Positions 56,131 through 64,000 are shown, counted from the first letter of the stretch. The stretch is 64,000 bases of DNA from an uncultured Paraglaciecola sp. (GCF_937123705.1 NZ_CAKZKO010000118.1:1-64000), one strand, 5' to 3'. Notes: a model not told the origin generated them from the sequence alone. Numbers and translations: made by a program.

Positions 56131-56979
56131 ATGTCAACATTTACAAAAATCAAAGCGGTAAAAGACTCCTTATCAGCAAGTGAAAAGAAGTTGGCGAAGT
56201 TTGCCTTAGAGTCTTCTAACGCTATTCGAGAGTTATCGTCCCAAGAGCTGGCTAATGTAGTGGGAGTTAGTCAGTCAAGTGTGGTGAAGTTTTCACAGAA
56301 GTTGGGTTATAAAGGCTATCCTGCATTTAAGATGGGGATCATAGACGCTTTAAACATCTCCAGTGTAAACAGTAATTTGCACGGCAAAATTGGTATTAAT
56401 GATAGTTTCGCCCGAATGTCAGATAAGTTGCTAAGCAGTAAGGTCTCGGTGTTAAACGAAACTCAAAAATTGAATGATGAAAAAGCCTTTGTGGCGGCTG
56501 TGGAGTTACTTAAATCTTCTAAGCGGATTTTAATTTGTGGCTTGGGTGGCTCTGCACTAGTGGGTAAAGATTTCTCTTATAAGTTGCAAAAGCTAGGTAT
56601 GTTGGCAGTAGAAGAAGCCGACACCCATGCCCAGTTAGCTTTTGCCGCAACCTTAGCCGACAATGATTTAGTGTTTGCTATTAGTGAGTCGGGCAATACT
56701 AACGAAATTATCAATGTCGTGTCTGAGGCTAAAAGTAATCAAGCCAAAATCATATCTTTGACACGCTTTGGAAGTACACCTATCTCTGAGATGGCCGATG
56801 TGAAACTCTATTCGGTAGCAGATGACGAATCGGCTAGGTTGTCATCAATTTTGGCGAGAACCGCGCAAGAATTTATTATCGATATTTTATTTATCGCTAT
56901 TACTCAATCTTCTCGACAAGGCCGGCAAATATTGGAAAAAACCAATGCCGTGGTGAGTGATTTCAGGCGCCATCATTAG
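56131..56979 (+). CDS. murR: RpiR-family regulator, MurR-like
   Basis: At 282 aa it has an N-terminal RpiR helix-turn-helix (about 1-77; SSQELANVVGVSQSSVVKFSQKLGYKGYPAFK) and a C-terminal SIS sugar-phosphate domain (about 120-260; ICGLGGSALVGKDFSYKLQKLG, FAISESGNTNEIINVV). E. coli MurR represses murQP and responds to MurNAc 6-phosphate. Here it sits beside namZ-murQ (convergent) and nagZ-type genes, so the same ligand is likely. The symbol rests on context and family. Confidence 0.85.
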   Translation: MSTFTKIKAVKDSLSASEKKLAKFALESSNAIRELSSQELANVVGVSQSSVVKFSQKLGYKGYPAFKMGIIDALNISSVNSNLHGKIGINDSFARMSDKLLSSKVSVLNETQKLNDEKAFVAAVELLKSSKRILICGLGGSALVGKDFSYKLQKLGMLAVEEADTHAQLAFAATLADNDLVFAISESGNTNEIINVVSEAKSNQAKIISLTRFGSTPISEMADVKLYSVADDESARLSSILARTAQEFIIDILFIAITQSSRQGRQILEKTNAVVSDFRRHH

Positions 56980-57007
56980 CGGCTATTGGGCTTTTTTTAG
57001 CTTAATA

Positions 57008-57025
57008 TAACCCGAATTCGGGTTA
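57008..57025. repeat. Perfect 18-bp palindrome between murR and namZ stops
   Basis: TAACCCGAATTCGGGTTA, including the namZ stop codon; convergent genes on both sides, so probably a bidirectional terminator-like hairpin. Related to 25286 and the ends of the element at 38427-38659. Confidence 0.75.
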
Positions 57026-58210
57026 ATAAAGCAAGTAAGGTTGACGTTGCTGTTTAAAGGCTTGAAGTTCAGATTGCCAACTTTGTTTTATCTGCTTTGC
57101 ACTTTTACCCTGTTCAATAGCTAAGCGTAATTCCTTAGTACCTGCCAATTTATCCATAAAATCTGCACGTTCAAAGAAGTTCAGGTTAGCCGCCTTAAAT
57201 TGCTGGTAGGTGCTAATCAATAGTTGTAAATCCAGCCCTTGTTGGGAACTTGTGCGCAGATCTATCCCTAATAGTGCCTTATCTTGTAATTTTGGATGCA
57301 AGGCCGCTCCAGTCCGCGACTCTGGGGTAAAGGCAAAATCACCTAAAGGTACTTGGTTGTGGCCAATGACCTGAAACGGGAAGTCTGTGCCGCGGCCAAC
57401 ACTGACAGGAGTAGCTTCAAAAAAGCACAGCGATGGGTACAACTGTACTGCTTGGTGATTAGGTAAATTGGGGCTAGGGGCCACGGGTAGCACATAGCTC
57501 ATATTACGATTGTAGTGAGTGTTTGCAATAGTGATAAGGTCAAGTGAATCAGCATTTTTAAACCAGCTTTCACCTTTAATCATACGAGCAAGCTCGGCCA
57601 CCGTCATACCGTGCAACACGGGAATAGGATGCATACCCACAAAAGACTGATAGGCAGGATCAAGGATAGGTCCGTCGGTAAATCGGCCATTGGGGTTGGG
57701 TCGGTCGAGGACCATAAATGGGGTCGATGATTCTGCAGCGGCTTCCATCATGTAATGCATGGAGCTGATATAGGTATAAAACCGTACCCCCACATCTTGA
57801 ATATCAAAAATGACCATATCCACTTGATCCATGATGTGCTTTGGCGGTTTTTTGTGTTGACCATAAATAGAGGTGATAGGTAACCCTGTCTTGCTATCTA
57901 TATCATTATTTACATAGGCACCGGCGTCGTGATCGCCCCGAAATCCATGCTCTGGGGCAAAAATACGTACAACATTGACTTCTTTGGCCAATAAAAAATC
58001 CACTAAATGCTGACCATTGACTCTTGAGGTTTGATTAACCACTAGTGCCACACGTTTATTTTCTAATAACGGCAAATATAGCGCGCTTTGTGTTGCCCCT
58101 ACTTGTATGGGGTGGGAAACTAGCGGTGAGCCACAGGCACTTAGTAGTATTGCTAATACTACTAGCCAAAATGGTTGAATAAAGCCCATAGAACTCACTT
58201 TAGGCGCCAT
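57023..58210 (-). CDS. namZ: DUF1343/GH171 exo-beta-N-acetylmuramidase NamZ lipoprotein
   Basis: The DUF1343 family contains NamZ of Bacillus subtilis (YbbC), which releases MurNAc from the non-reducing end of glycan strands. Family segments are LVVNQTSRVN, IFAPEHGFRGDHDAG, VIFDIQDVGVRFYTYISSMHYMMEAA, VLDRPNPNG and SVGRGTDFPFQVIG. A lipoprotein signal ends at LLSACGS. The ATG at 58210 overlaps the murQ stop by 11 nt; one at 58189 has a better Shine-Dalgarno (AAGTGAG) but no basic residue. Translationally coupled to murQ. Confidence 0.9.
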   Translation of the reverse strand: MAPKVSSMGFIQPFWLVVLAILLSACGSPLVSHPIQVGATQSALYLPLLENKRVALVVNQTSRVNGQHLVDFLLAKEVNVVRIFAPEHGFRGDHDAGAYVNNDIDSKTGLPITSIYGQHKKPPKHIMDQVDMVIFDIQDVGVRFYTYISSMHYMMEAAAESSTPFMVLDRPNPNGRFTDGPILDPAYQSFVGMHPIPVLHGMTVAELARMIKGESWFKNADSLDLITIANTHYNRNMSYVLPVAPSPNLPNHQAVQLYPSLCFFEATPVSVGRGTDFPFQVIGHNQVPLGDFAFTPESRTGAALHPKLQDKALLGIDLRTSSQQGLDLQLLISTYQQFKAANLNFFERADFMDKLAGTKELRLAIEQGKSAKQIKQSWQSELQAFKQQRQPYLLY

Positions 58211-59123
58211 TGGATGCAACGGCTTGGCGTAAAAAACCGTCATTTTGTTTGAGTAGAGAGTTAGCTTCTTCAGCATTGGTACCTGTAAGTACCATCATAA
58301 TGGCAATTTTTGCTTCATTTCCCGCAGCCTGTAAAGCGGCTGTAGCAGTGTGTTCATCACAATCAGTGGCTTGCATAACAATAAGTAGTGCTCTTGCATA
58401 GAGTTTTTCATTGCTGGCATTTACATCAACCATTAGGTTTTGATAGGTTTTACCCATTTTTATCATACTGACGGTGCTGAGCATATTAAGGATAAGCTTT
58501 TGTGCGCTGCCGGATTTCATGCGCGTCGATCCCGTGAGTACTTCTGGGCCAACTGCGGCGCAAATATCCACATTCGCCACCTTGCCAATAGTAGAATTTG
58601 GATTACAACTCACTGCAATAGACACTGCTCCAAGTTGCTGTGCGTATTCCAGGGCGGCGACTACATAAGGTGTACGACCACTGGCGGCAATGCCCACTAA
58701 AATATCATTGGCATTAAAGTTCACCGCGTTTAAATCTTCAATGGCGGCCTGTTGATTATCTTCAGCCCCTTCCACGGCCTCCTTCACCGCTTTATCACCT
58801 CCAGCGATAATGGCGATAACCACATTCTTACCAATACTAAAAGTGGGTATGCATTCTACGGCATCTAAAATACCCAAACGTCCACTGGTACCAGCACCTA
58901 TATAGATTAACCGGCCATTGTTTTTCAATGTATGTACAATCTTTTCTACCGCAATACTTATATTGCCTAATGCTGGTTTTATCGCTAAGGCGACATTTTG
59001 ATCCTCTTCATTAATTTTTTGCAAAATAGCCTCGGTTGATAACAAGTCAATGTTTAAGGTCGAGGGATTGCGGGTTTCTGATAAGATATTGTTGAGCTCG
59101 TTCAATAGTGGATTACTATTCAT
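58200..59123 (-). CDS. murQ: N-acetylmuramic acid 6-phosphate etherase
   Basis: This SIS-fold enzyme splits MurNAc 6-phosphate into GlcNAc 6-phosphate and D-lactate. At 307 aa (311 from an upstream GTG at 59135) it shows IYIGAGTSGRLGILDAVEC (catalytic Glu), AVEGAEDNQQAA (second Glu), GIAASGRTPYVVAALEYA and GSTRMKSGSAQKLILNM. Start choice among 59135, 59126 and 59123 is uncertain. It begins a two-gene unit with namZ, diverging from alr. Confidence 0.95.
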   Translation of the reverse strand: MNSNPLLNELNNILSETRNPSTLNIDLLSTEAILQKINEEDQNVALAIKPALGNISIAVEKIVHTLKNNGRLIYIGAGTSGRLGILDAVECIPTFSIGKNVVIAIIAGGDKAVKEAVEGAEDNQQAAIEDLNAVNFNANDILVGIAASGRTPYVVAALEYAQQLGAVSIAVSCNPNSTIGKVANVDICAAVGPEVLTGSTRMKSGSAQKLILNMLSTVSMIKMGKTYQNLMVDVNASNEKLYARALLIVMQATDCDEHTATAALQAAGNEAKIAIMMVLTGTNAEEANSLLKQNDGFLRQAVASNGA

Positions 59124-59213
59124 CACTCTTTTCACTCTAATGGGTACAGTTAATGTGTTGATTTGCCTATCAGCAATAGGTCTTATTTAAGACCTAAGAA
59201 TAGAATAACTCAA

Positions 59214-59226
59214 GAATATATTATTC
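59214..59226. promoter_or_regulatory. GAATATATTATTC palindrome between murQ and alr (candidate operator)
   Basis: GAATA-TAT-TATTC, perfect inverted repeat with a 3-nt centre, about 90 nt from the murQ start and 185 nt from the alr start. Same half-sites as at 49385. Confidence 0.55.
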
Positions 59227-59410
59227 AATAAATTTTGTATATAAGAAATAATAATTGATTTATGATTGGACAATAATACGCTTAGTAGGGTAGGGCAAAG
59301 ACCATTTTTGGTAAAATGTCAGGCCTAAAGTCCTAGGTTTTAGGTAAGCCAATATGGCTTGGCACTAGGTGTACAACAAACACGTAACGCGGATAACTAA
59401 GAGAAACAGA

Positions 59411-60502
59411 ATGAAACTGTTCGAAAGGCAAACCTACGCCCATATTAATGTCGATGCAGCTGTGAATAATTTTCGGAAGATGGCTGCTTTAGCTAACAAC
59501 AGCCAAACCTTAGCCGTAATTAAGGCCGATGCATATGGACACGGTGCCGTGGCTATTGCTAAAGCATTGACAAGCGACGCCCATGGCTTTGCCGTGGCTT
59601 TTATTGACGAGGCGATTCAGCTACGTGAACAGGGTATTGAGCAACCGATTTTATTACTTGAAGGCGTTATGAGCCGGGATGAGATGAAACTGGCTCATGA
59701 GAAAAATTTTTGGGTGATGTTACATCGCAGCGAACATTTTGACTGGTTACTAACCTTAGATGCGGGCCAGCGCCCACATATTTGGATAAAGGTCGACACT
59801 GGGATGCACCGGTTAGGTATTGAATTTTCAGAAATTGATAGCCTTTTGACCGCACATTCTGAGCTATTGCGTGATAGTACGGTGCTATGTAGCCATTTGG
59901 CCTGTGCAGATGAGCCAGATAATGGCTTTACGCTGCAGCAGACTAAAAAGCTCACCGATTTGGCGAATCAGTATGGCCTTGCTTTTAGCCTGGCCAACTC
60001 CGCTGGCATACTGCAATGGCCTATCTCTCACGGTAGCTGGAACCGTTTGGGTATTGCTCTATACGGATGTGCTCAACCCCCCACAAACAAGCTAGTTGAA
60101 TTACAGCCTGTGATGACCTTGAGCGCGCCCATTATCGCCCTTAGAACCCTCGAAAAAGGGGATAGTGTGGGCTATGGGCAAAGCTGGGTGGCCCAACGAA
60201 CCACTACCTTGGCCACTGTGGCAATTGGCTATGCCGATGGTTATCCGAGGCACGCCAGCGCTAACACTCCCGCTTGGTTACACGGCAAACGAATTGCCTT
60301 GGTGGGGCGAGTGTCTATGGATATGTCAAGCTTCGATGTCACAGACCTGCCGCAGGTTGAGGTTAACGATAAGGTGGAGCTTTGGGGAGAGCATTTGTCG
60401 GTAGCAGAGGTGGCCGAATGTGCCAGTACCATTTCCTACGAATTGTTGACCAGAATTTCACCTCGGGTTAAACGTATTTATACCTCAACGGCTGAACACT
60501 AA
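59411..60502 (+). CDS. alr: Alanine racemase
   Basis: This PLP enzyme interconverts L- and D-alanine. At 363 aa the start MKLFERQTYAHINVDAAVNNF is preferred to one 42 nt upstream. The PLP Lys is in LAVIKADAYGHGAVAIA, the catalytic Tyr region is VGRVSMDMSSFDVTDL, and AIGYADGYPR is also conserved. In this locus it could turn D-Ala from stem peptides into usable L-Ala, or support wall synthesis. The symporter gene follows after 65 nt. Confidence 0.93.
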   Translation: MKLFERQTYAHINVDAAVNNFRKMAALANNSQTLAVIKADAYGHGAVAIAKALTSDAHGFAVAFIDEAIQLREQGIEQPILLLEGVMSRDEMKLAHEKNFWVMLHRSEHFDWLLTLDAGQRPHIWIKVDTGMHRLGIEFSEIDSLLTAHSELLRDSTVLCSHLACADEPDNGFTLQQTKKLTDLANQYGLAFSLANSAGILQWPISHGSWNRLGIALYGCAQPPTNKLVELQPVMTLSAPIIALRTLEKGDSVGYGQSWVAQRTTTLATVAIGYADGYPRHASANTPAWLHGKRIALVGRVSMDMSSFDVTDLPQVEVNDKVELWGEHLSVAEVAECASTISYELLTRISPRVKRIYTSTAEH

Positions 60503-60567
60503 GACAAGGGTATTTTGCTTTAGTGAAAATAATATATATGGCTTTTATCAACTAGGAGTACCCCAAA

Positions 60568-62121
60568 GTGATTGATCAATATACTGGCTTAGATATGGCT
60601 GTTTTTGCGTTATATCTTGTTGTGCTACTTATTTCGGGGTATGTGTTTAATGGTCGGGCTAAAAATACCAAGGATTACTTTTTAGGTGGCAACAGTATGC
60701 CCATTTGGACCGTGAGTATTTCGGTGCTTGCGACCTCCCAATCGGCGGCAACGTTTTTAGGTGGGCCTGATCAAGGCTATCGTGGTGACTTTACCTACTT
60801 AACCACCAATGTGGCGGGGTTAATTGCCGCTGTATTTGTAGCAAAATTTCTATTACCTAGATTTTATGCCCTCAAGGCTTATACAGTTTACGAACTGCTG
60901 GGCACTCGTTTTGGTGACAATGCCAAATATCAAGCTGGCTTGGTGTATTTATTTGGTCGTTTGTTTGCAAGCGGCGCACGATTATTTATGGCCGCAATCG
61001 CTGTGGCCATGATTCTATTTGGAGATGTAGCGCCCAGCTCTGTTGCTATCGCTATTGTGATTATTACTGTTGTGGGCTTTACCTATACAGTGTACGGCGG
61101 GATCCGCACCGTTATATATTCTGATGTGGTGCAGTGCGTGATATATGTCGGCGCGGCTATACTGGTTCTTGGGCATTTAATCTCGGCCATTCCCCTTAGC
61201 ACGGGTGAGATGATTGAGGTATTGCAAACTCCCGCTGTCGGCCAATCCTCAAAGCTTACTTTTGTGGATTTTGAAGTGGATTTCAGTAGCGCCGGTGTAT
61301 TTAATATTTGGTCAATTTTAACCGGCTTTGTATTGTTAAATATTGCCGCTTTTGGTTTGGATCAGGATGTGACCCAGCGCATGTTAACCTGCAAAGACGC
61401 AAAAAGTGCTACTAAGGCCTTGGTTTCGTCGATAGTGATGGGGATCCCTGTGGTCCTAGTGTTTATTTGCATTGGATTGTTACTGTTTATCTTTTATCAA
61501 CGCCCTGACGTCATGGCACAAGCCGCAAATGGCGCGCCTGTCCCCGAATTTGAAGGGCAAACCGTGACTATTTTTATGTACTATGTTCTCACTAGTCTAC
61601 CAAACGGCATCAAAGCTGTGGTTACCATAGGCATAGTGGCGGCCGCGCTATCGACCCTGAATTCAGGATTAAACTCTATGTCGTCTGTCGCAGTACAAGA
61701 TATTTATCGAGGTTGGTGGCACAAAGGAGCTCAAATCAGTGAACAAAACTTAGTACGTGCAGGGCGCTGGAGTATGGGATTAGTGGCCTTGGCATTAGGC
61801 AGCGTTGCATTACTTTGTTATTACTGGCAGCAATATACCGATACGCCGCTTTTAGCCTTTGCTTTGAGTGTTATGGTGTTTTCATATAGTGGACTGTTAG
61901 GTATTTATTTTACGGCGCTATTTTCAAAGCGCGGCAGTCCAAAATCCATTGTTACCGCATTGCTGATAGGATTTGTTGTGCCAATACTTATGCAGCCTTA
62001 TGTACAGTCGCTATATCTCCCCCTTGCTTGGCAATTTGACTTGGCATTTACCTGGCAGTTAGTGATTGGTGCCACAATATCTACCTTAATTTGCCTTGCA
62101 GGCAAAACCACAGCCGACTAA
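60568..62121 (+). CDS. Sodium/solute symporter (SSS family)
   Basis: At 517 aa it has about 13 membrane segments in the LeuT-like SSS arrangement: NGRAKNTKDYFLGGNSMPIWTVSIS at the N-terminus, SQSAATFLGGPDQGYRGDF, YTVYGGIRTVIYSDVVQ, and AALSTLNSGLNSMSSVAVQDIY near segment 9. GTG start with AGGAG about 10 nt upstream. It lies beside alr and murQ in a locus lacking a PTS permease, so MurNAc or GlcNAc uptake is the likely job. Its stop overlaps the convergent EIIA-like stop by 2 nt. Confidence 0.88.
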   Translation: MIDQYTGLDMAVFALYLVVLLISGYVFNGRAKNTKDYFLGGNSMPIWTVSISVLATSQSAATFLGGPDQGYRGDFTYLTTNVAGLIAAVFVAKFLLPRFYALKAYTVYELLGTRFGDNAKYQAGLVYLFGRLFASGARLFMAAIAVAMILFGDVAPSSVAIAIVIITVVGFTYTVYGGIRTVIYSDVVQCVIYVGAAILVLGHLISAIPLSTGEMIEVLQTPAVGQSSKLTFVDFEVDFSSAGVFNIWSILTGFVLLNIAAFGLDQDVTQRMLTCKDAKSATKALVSSIVMGIPVVLVFICIGLLLFIFYQRPDVMAQAANGAPVPEFEGQTVTIFMYYVLTSLPNGIKAVVTIGIVAAALSTLNSGLNSMSSVAVQDIYRGWWHKGAQISEQNLVRAGRWSMGLVALALGSVALLCYYWQQYTDTPLLAFALSVMVFSYSGLLGIYFTALFSKRGSPKSIVTALLIGFVVPILMQPYVQSLYLPLAWQFDLAFTWQLVIGATISTLICLAGKTTAD

Positions 62122-62624
62122 ATATACAGTGTCATTATTGTATCTTGCATAGGGAGAACCTGAAAATAGTGGCCTTGTATTGCCGCTATTTTATCGCTAT
62201 TGAGTATAGTAATTGGGCATAGAATACTGGGGAGTTGTTGTTTCATTTTTACCAATGAAAATTCTGCCAGCAGTTGCCCTTGCTCAAAGTGTTGCTGTTG
62301 TTTTACTAGCCGTTTAAATCCTTCACCCATTAAAAGGTGCGAGTCTATCCCCAGCTGAATTTGCAATTGCAGTCCGTTTTTTGCCTTAATTCTTATTTGA
62401 TTAGCGAGTTCTGGAAAATGCATCATAGTGCCAGAAAAAGGCGCTAAAACTTGGTAACCAGAAGGCTTGATAGCTACGCCTTCACCAAATACTCGCCCTG
62501 TAAAAAGCGCATGGGGCACCTCATCTAAAGGTACCACTGTGCCGCTCATTGGACTGGCTATCTCTATAGATTTTTTATGTGGTGGCACTGATTTAGTGTC
62601 TACTAAGCGATTAAATAATCCCAT
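62118..62624 (-). CDS. EIIA-Glc-like protein lacking both active-site histidines
   Basis: At 168 aa it aligns without gaps to E. coli EIIA-Glc (169 aa) across IASPMSGTVVPLDEVP, GEGVAIKPSGYQVLAPFSGTM and LGIDSHLLMGEGFKRLV. The residue matching phosphorylated His90 (FVHFGID) is Gln90 (IQLGID), and that matching His75 is Asn75. It therefore should not accept phosphate from HPr and may act as a fixed unphosphorylated mimic, for example on permeases such as the adjacent symporter. No EIIB or EIIC is nearby. Function is inferred. Confidence 0.88.
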   Translation of the reverse strand: MGLFNRLVDTKSVPPHKKSIEIASPMSGTVVPLDEVPHALFTGRVFGEGVAIKPSGYQVLAPFSGTMMHFPELANQIRIKAKNGLQLQIQLGIDSHLLMGEGFKRLVKQQQHFEQGQLLAEFSLVKMKQQLPSILCPITILNSDKIAAIQGHYFQVLPMQDTIMTLYI

Positions 62625-62762
62625 TCTAGATGGATTGAATACAGCAGGTTGAAAAAATTTGATTGTGCATAGTTTGAGTTTATCTTCAAAATGGCAATTT
62701 GATTTTAAGGTGATTGGGTAGTAAGTAGCAAAACAGCTGGCTATGATGATGTCAAGTTGGGT

Positions 62763-62785
62763 TTATCCACTGTAGCTGTGGATAA
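62763..62785. promoter_or_regulatory. Two inverted DnaA-box-like 9-mers
   Basis: TTATCCACT (62763-62771) and TGTGGATAA (62777-62785, a perfect TTATCCACA on the minus strand), 5 nt apart, in the 282-nt spacer between the EIIA-like and VOC genes. They also form a TTATCCAC/GTGGATAA hairpin. Confidence 0.45.
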
Positions 62786-62906
62786 CTCTGTTGAGTACTC
62801 GTTATATGTTATTTAATTCACTGATTAATATAGATTATTTACGGCTGGTTGCAAAACGCGCTATCATTTGGTGTTGCTTGAAATTACATCATTTAGGGTG
62901 GGAATT

Positions 62907-63299
62907 ATGAACAAATCAGAAACAGGCTCAGTGGCATGGTTTGATTTAACTGTGCCTAAGGCTAAACAAGTAAGTGAATTTTATAGTGCTGTTGTAGGTT
63001 GGAAAAGCCAGGCCGTTAGTATGGGGGAGTATGACGATTACGCTATGCATACGCCTGATTCGAATTCAGGGGTTGCAGGGGTGTGCCATGCCACGGGGGT
63101 AAATCACGACCTCCCGGCTCAATGGATGATGTACATAAAGGTTGATGATTTAGATGCATCTATTGCTCAAGTTGTTAAACTCGGCGGCAGAGTTTTAACA
63201 CCGGTCAAAAAACTCAGTGATGCTAGCCATTACGCAGTTATACAAGATCCTGCAGGCGCTGTTTGTGCGGTTTTTGATGAGACTGGTCAAGATAAGTAA
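62907..63299 (+). CDS. VOC/glyoxalase-family protein
   Basis: The ATG at 62907 (MNKSETGSVAWFDLTVPKAK) has AGGGTGGGA just upstream and gives 130 aa. The fold markers are VAWFDLTVP...VSEFYSAVVGWK in the first half and MMYIKVDDLDASIAQVVKLGGRVLTPVK plus YAVIQDPAGAVCAVFD in the second. Substrate cannot be inferred. It precedes the patatin-like gene by 24 nt. Confidence 0.9.
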   Translation: MNKSETGSVAWFDLTVPKAKQVSEFYSAVVGWKSQAVSMGEYDDYAMHTPDSNSGVAGVCHATGVNHDLPAQWMMYIKVDDLDASIAQVVKLGGRVLTPVKKLSDASHYAVIQDPAGAVCAVFDETGQDK

Positions 63300-63323
63300 T
63301 TTTAAAGTTGAGAACGAAAAAAT

Positions 63324-64000
63324 ATGCAAGTGCTGGATATTTATGCTGGGAAAAATGCCCTTGCACGTATTAGAAAAGAGGGATTTAGTGCGGATTTATT
63401 TGATTATATGCTGGGGGCATCGGGTGGCCCTAAATGGTTTGTTTTAGCTGGGCTTGACCGCTATATTTTTCCTGAGTTTTTTGCAGGACGTACACGGCCA
63501 CTCAATATTATAGGTTCATCGGCAGGTGCCTTTCGATTTGCTTGTTTTGCACAAAATGATCCCTTAGCGGCAATTAATCGTTTAGCCGAGTGTTATTCGC
63601 AAACTGTTTATTCTGATAAACCAACGGCTAAAGAAATTACCGATAAAGGCACGGCTTTGCTGGATTATGTGTTGGGCGACAAAGGTTGCGATGAAATTAT
63701 CAACAATCCCATTATTAAAGCCCATTTTATTGTGGCGAAATGCAAAGGTTTAACACAATTTGAATTCAAACCTTTGCAAATTACTGGGTTACTGGCCAGC
63801 GCCAGTGCGAATATGCTTAAGCGTAAGTGGCTTGAAAGGTTTTATCAGCGCTTTTTATTTTCGTCACCTGACGCCAATTTGCAAATCCTAGATCCCAACA
63901 CTATGCCATCATACTCAGTGCCTTTAACAGCAAAAAATTTACCACAAGCACTAATGGCGTCTGGCTCTATTCCTATTGTCATTGAAGGGGTTAAAAATAT
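63324..64000 (+). CDS. Patatin-like phospholipase family protein (partial, right edge)
   Basis: About 225 residues are visible before the window ends, with no stop. The start MQVLDIYAGKNALARI is followed by the oxyanion-type loop GASGGPKWF and the nucleophile elbow IIGSSAGAFRF (GxSxG). The catalytic Asp would lie beyond the edge. It is a probable lipid acyl hydrolase. Possibly co-transcribed with the VOC gene. Confidence 0.85.
   Translation, partial: MQVLDIYAGKNALARIRKEGFSADLFDYMLGASGGPKWFVLAGLDRYIFPEFFAGRTRPLNIIGSSAGAFRFACFAQNDPLAAINRLAECYSQTVYSDKPTAKEITDKGTALLDYVLGDKGCDEIINNPIIKAHFIVAKCKGLTQFEFKPLQITGLLASASANMLKRKWLERFYQRFLFSSPDANLQILDPNTMPSYSVPLTAKNLPQALMASGSIPIVIEGVKN

Noticed and set aside
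63217..63447. Open frame spanning the VOC/patatin junction
   Set aside because: It overlaps two well-supported genes in another frame.

Overview
The window looks like chromosome of a marine gammaproteobacterium of the Alteromonadales, closest in style to Glaciecola, Paraglaciecola or Alteromonas. This rests on the gene order lolB-ispE-tRNA-Gln-prs divergent from hemA-prfA-prmC, on seqA-pgm and ybiT, on a class II DAHP synthase, a PEP-CTERM-type protein and an Oar-like TonB receptor. No phage genes, transposase genes, rRNA or CRISPR array were seen. Both ends cut genes: ychF on the left and a patatin-like protein on the right.

Layout. 1-5.1 kb (minus strand) carries lolB, ispE, tRNA-Gln, five degenerate repeats of the tRNA 3' end, prs, rplY, pth and ychF. 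5.2-10.9 kb (plus strand) carries hemA, prfA, prmC, a REC-DUF3369 response regulator, and sirB2-like and sirB1-like genes. 11-15.4 kb is the biotin locus: bioA diverges from bioB-bioF-bioD across a BirA-type operator, and bioC is absent. 15.4-25.8 kb holds a YtrA-type regulator with a membrane protein, an amidohydrolase, PepE, an M28 peptidase, a low-molecular-weight phosphatase, DAHP synthase, feoAB and a NYN protein. 26-36.6 kb holds ybiT, a MoxR/DUF58/transglutaminase operon, seqA-pgm and a PEP-CTERM-type gene behind a sigma-54-type promoter. 36.6-41.8 kb holds astE, a HIT protein, a YbjQ-family protein, a formyltransferase-like gene and the yffB-dapE-M15-DUF2897 operon.

The most interesting part is 42-62.6 kb, which reads as a peptidoglycan (muropeptide) scavenging locus. 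It encodes a TonB receptor, an amidase fused to a beta-lactamase-fold serine hydrolase, a second S12-type hydrolase, an NlpC/P60 peptidase, an L,D-transpeptidase-fold lipoprotein, a NagZ-type GH3 glucosaminidase, a DUF1343/NamZ exo-muramidase, a NagX-like membrane protein, a BadF-family sugar kinase, the MurNAc-6-phosphate etherase MurQ, a MurR-like RpiR regulator, alanine racemase, a sodium/solute symporter and an EIIA-Glc paralogue lacking both conserved histidines. The set resembles the Bacillus subtilis murQ-murR-murP-amiE-nagZ-namZ cluster, but a symporter plus a cytoplasmic kinase replaces the PTS permease. A palindrome, GAATA-(2-3 nt)-TATTC, lies in front of the transcription units of this locus and is a candidate MurR operator.

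Intergenic regions contain several structured elements: a MITE-like element with 20-bp terminal inverted repeats, recurring 18-bp palindromes at gene 3' ends, a large stem-loop region at 26.44-26.85 kb, and two smaller hairpin elements near 35.2 and 36.4 kb. Coordinates were read by eye. All functional calls are by motif and family recognition, without database searches.
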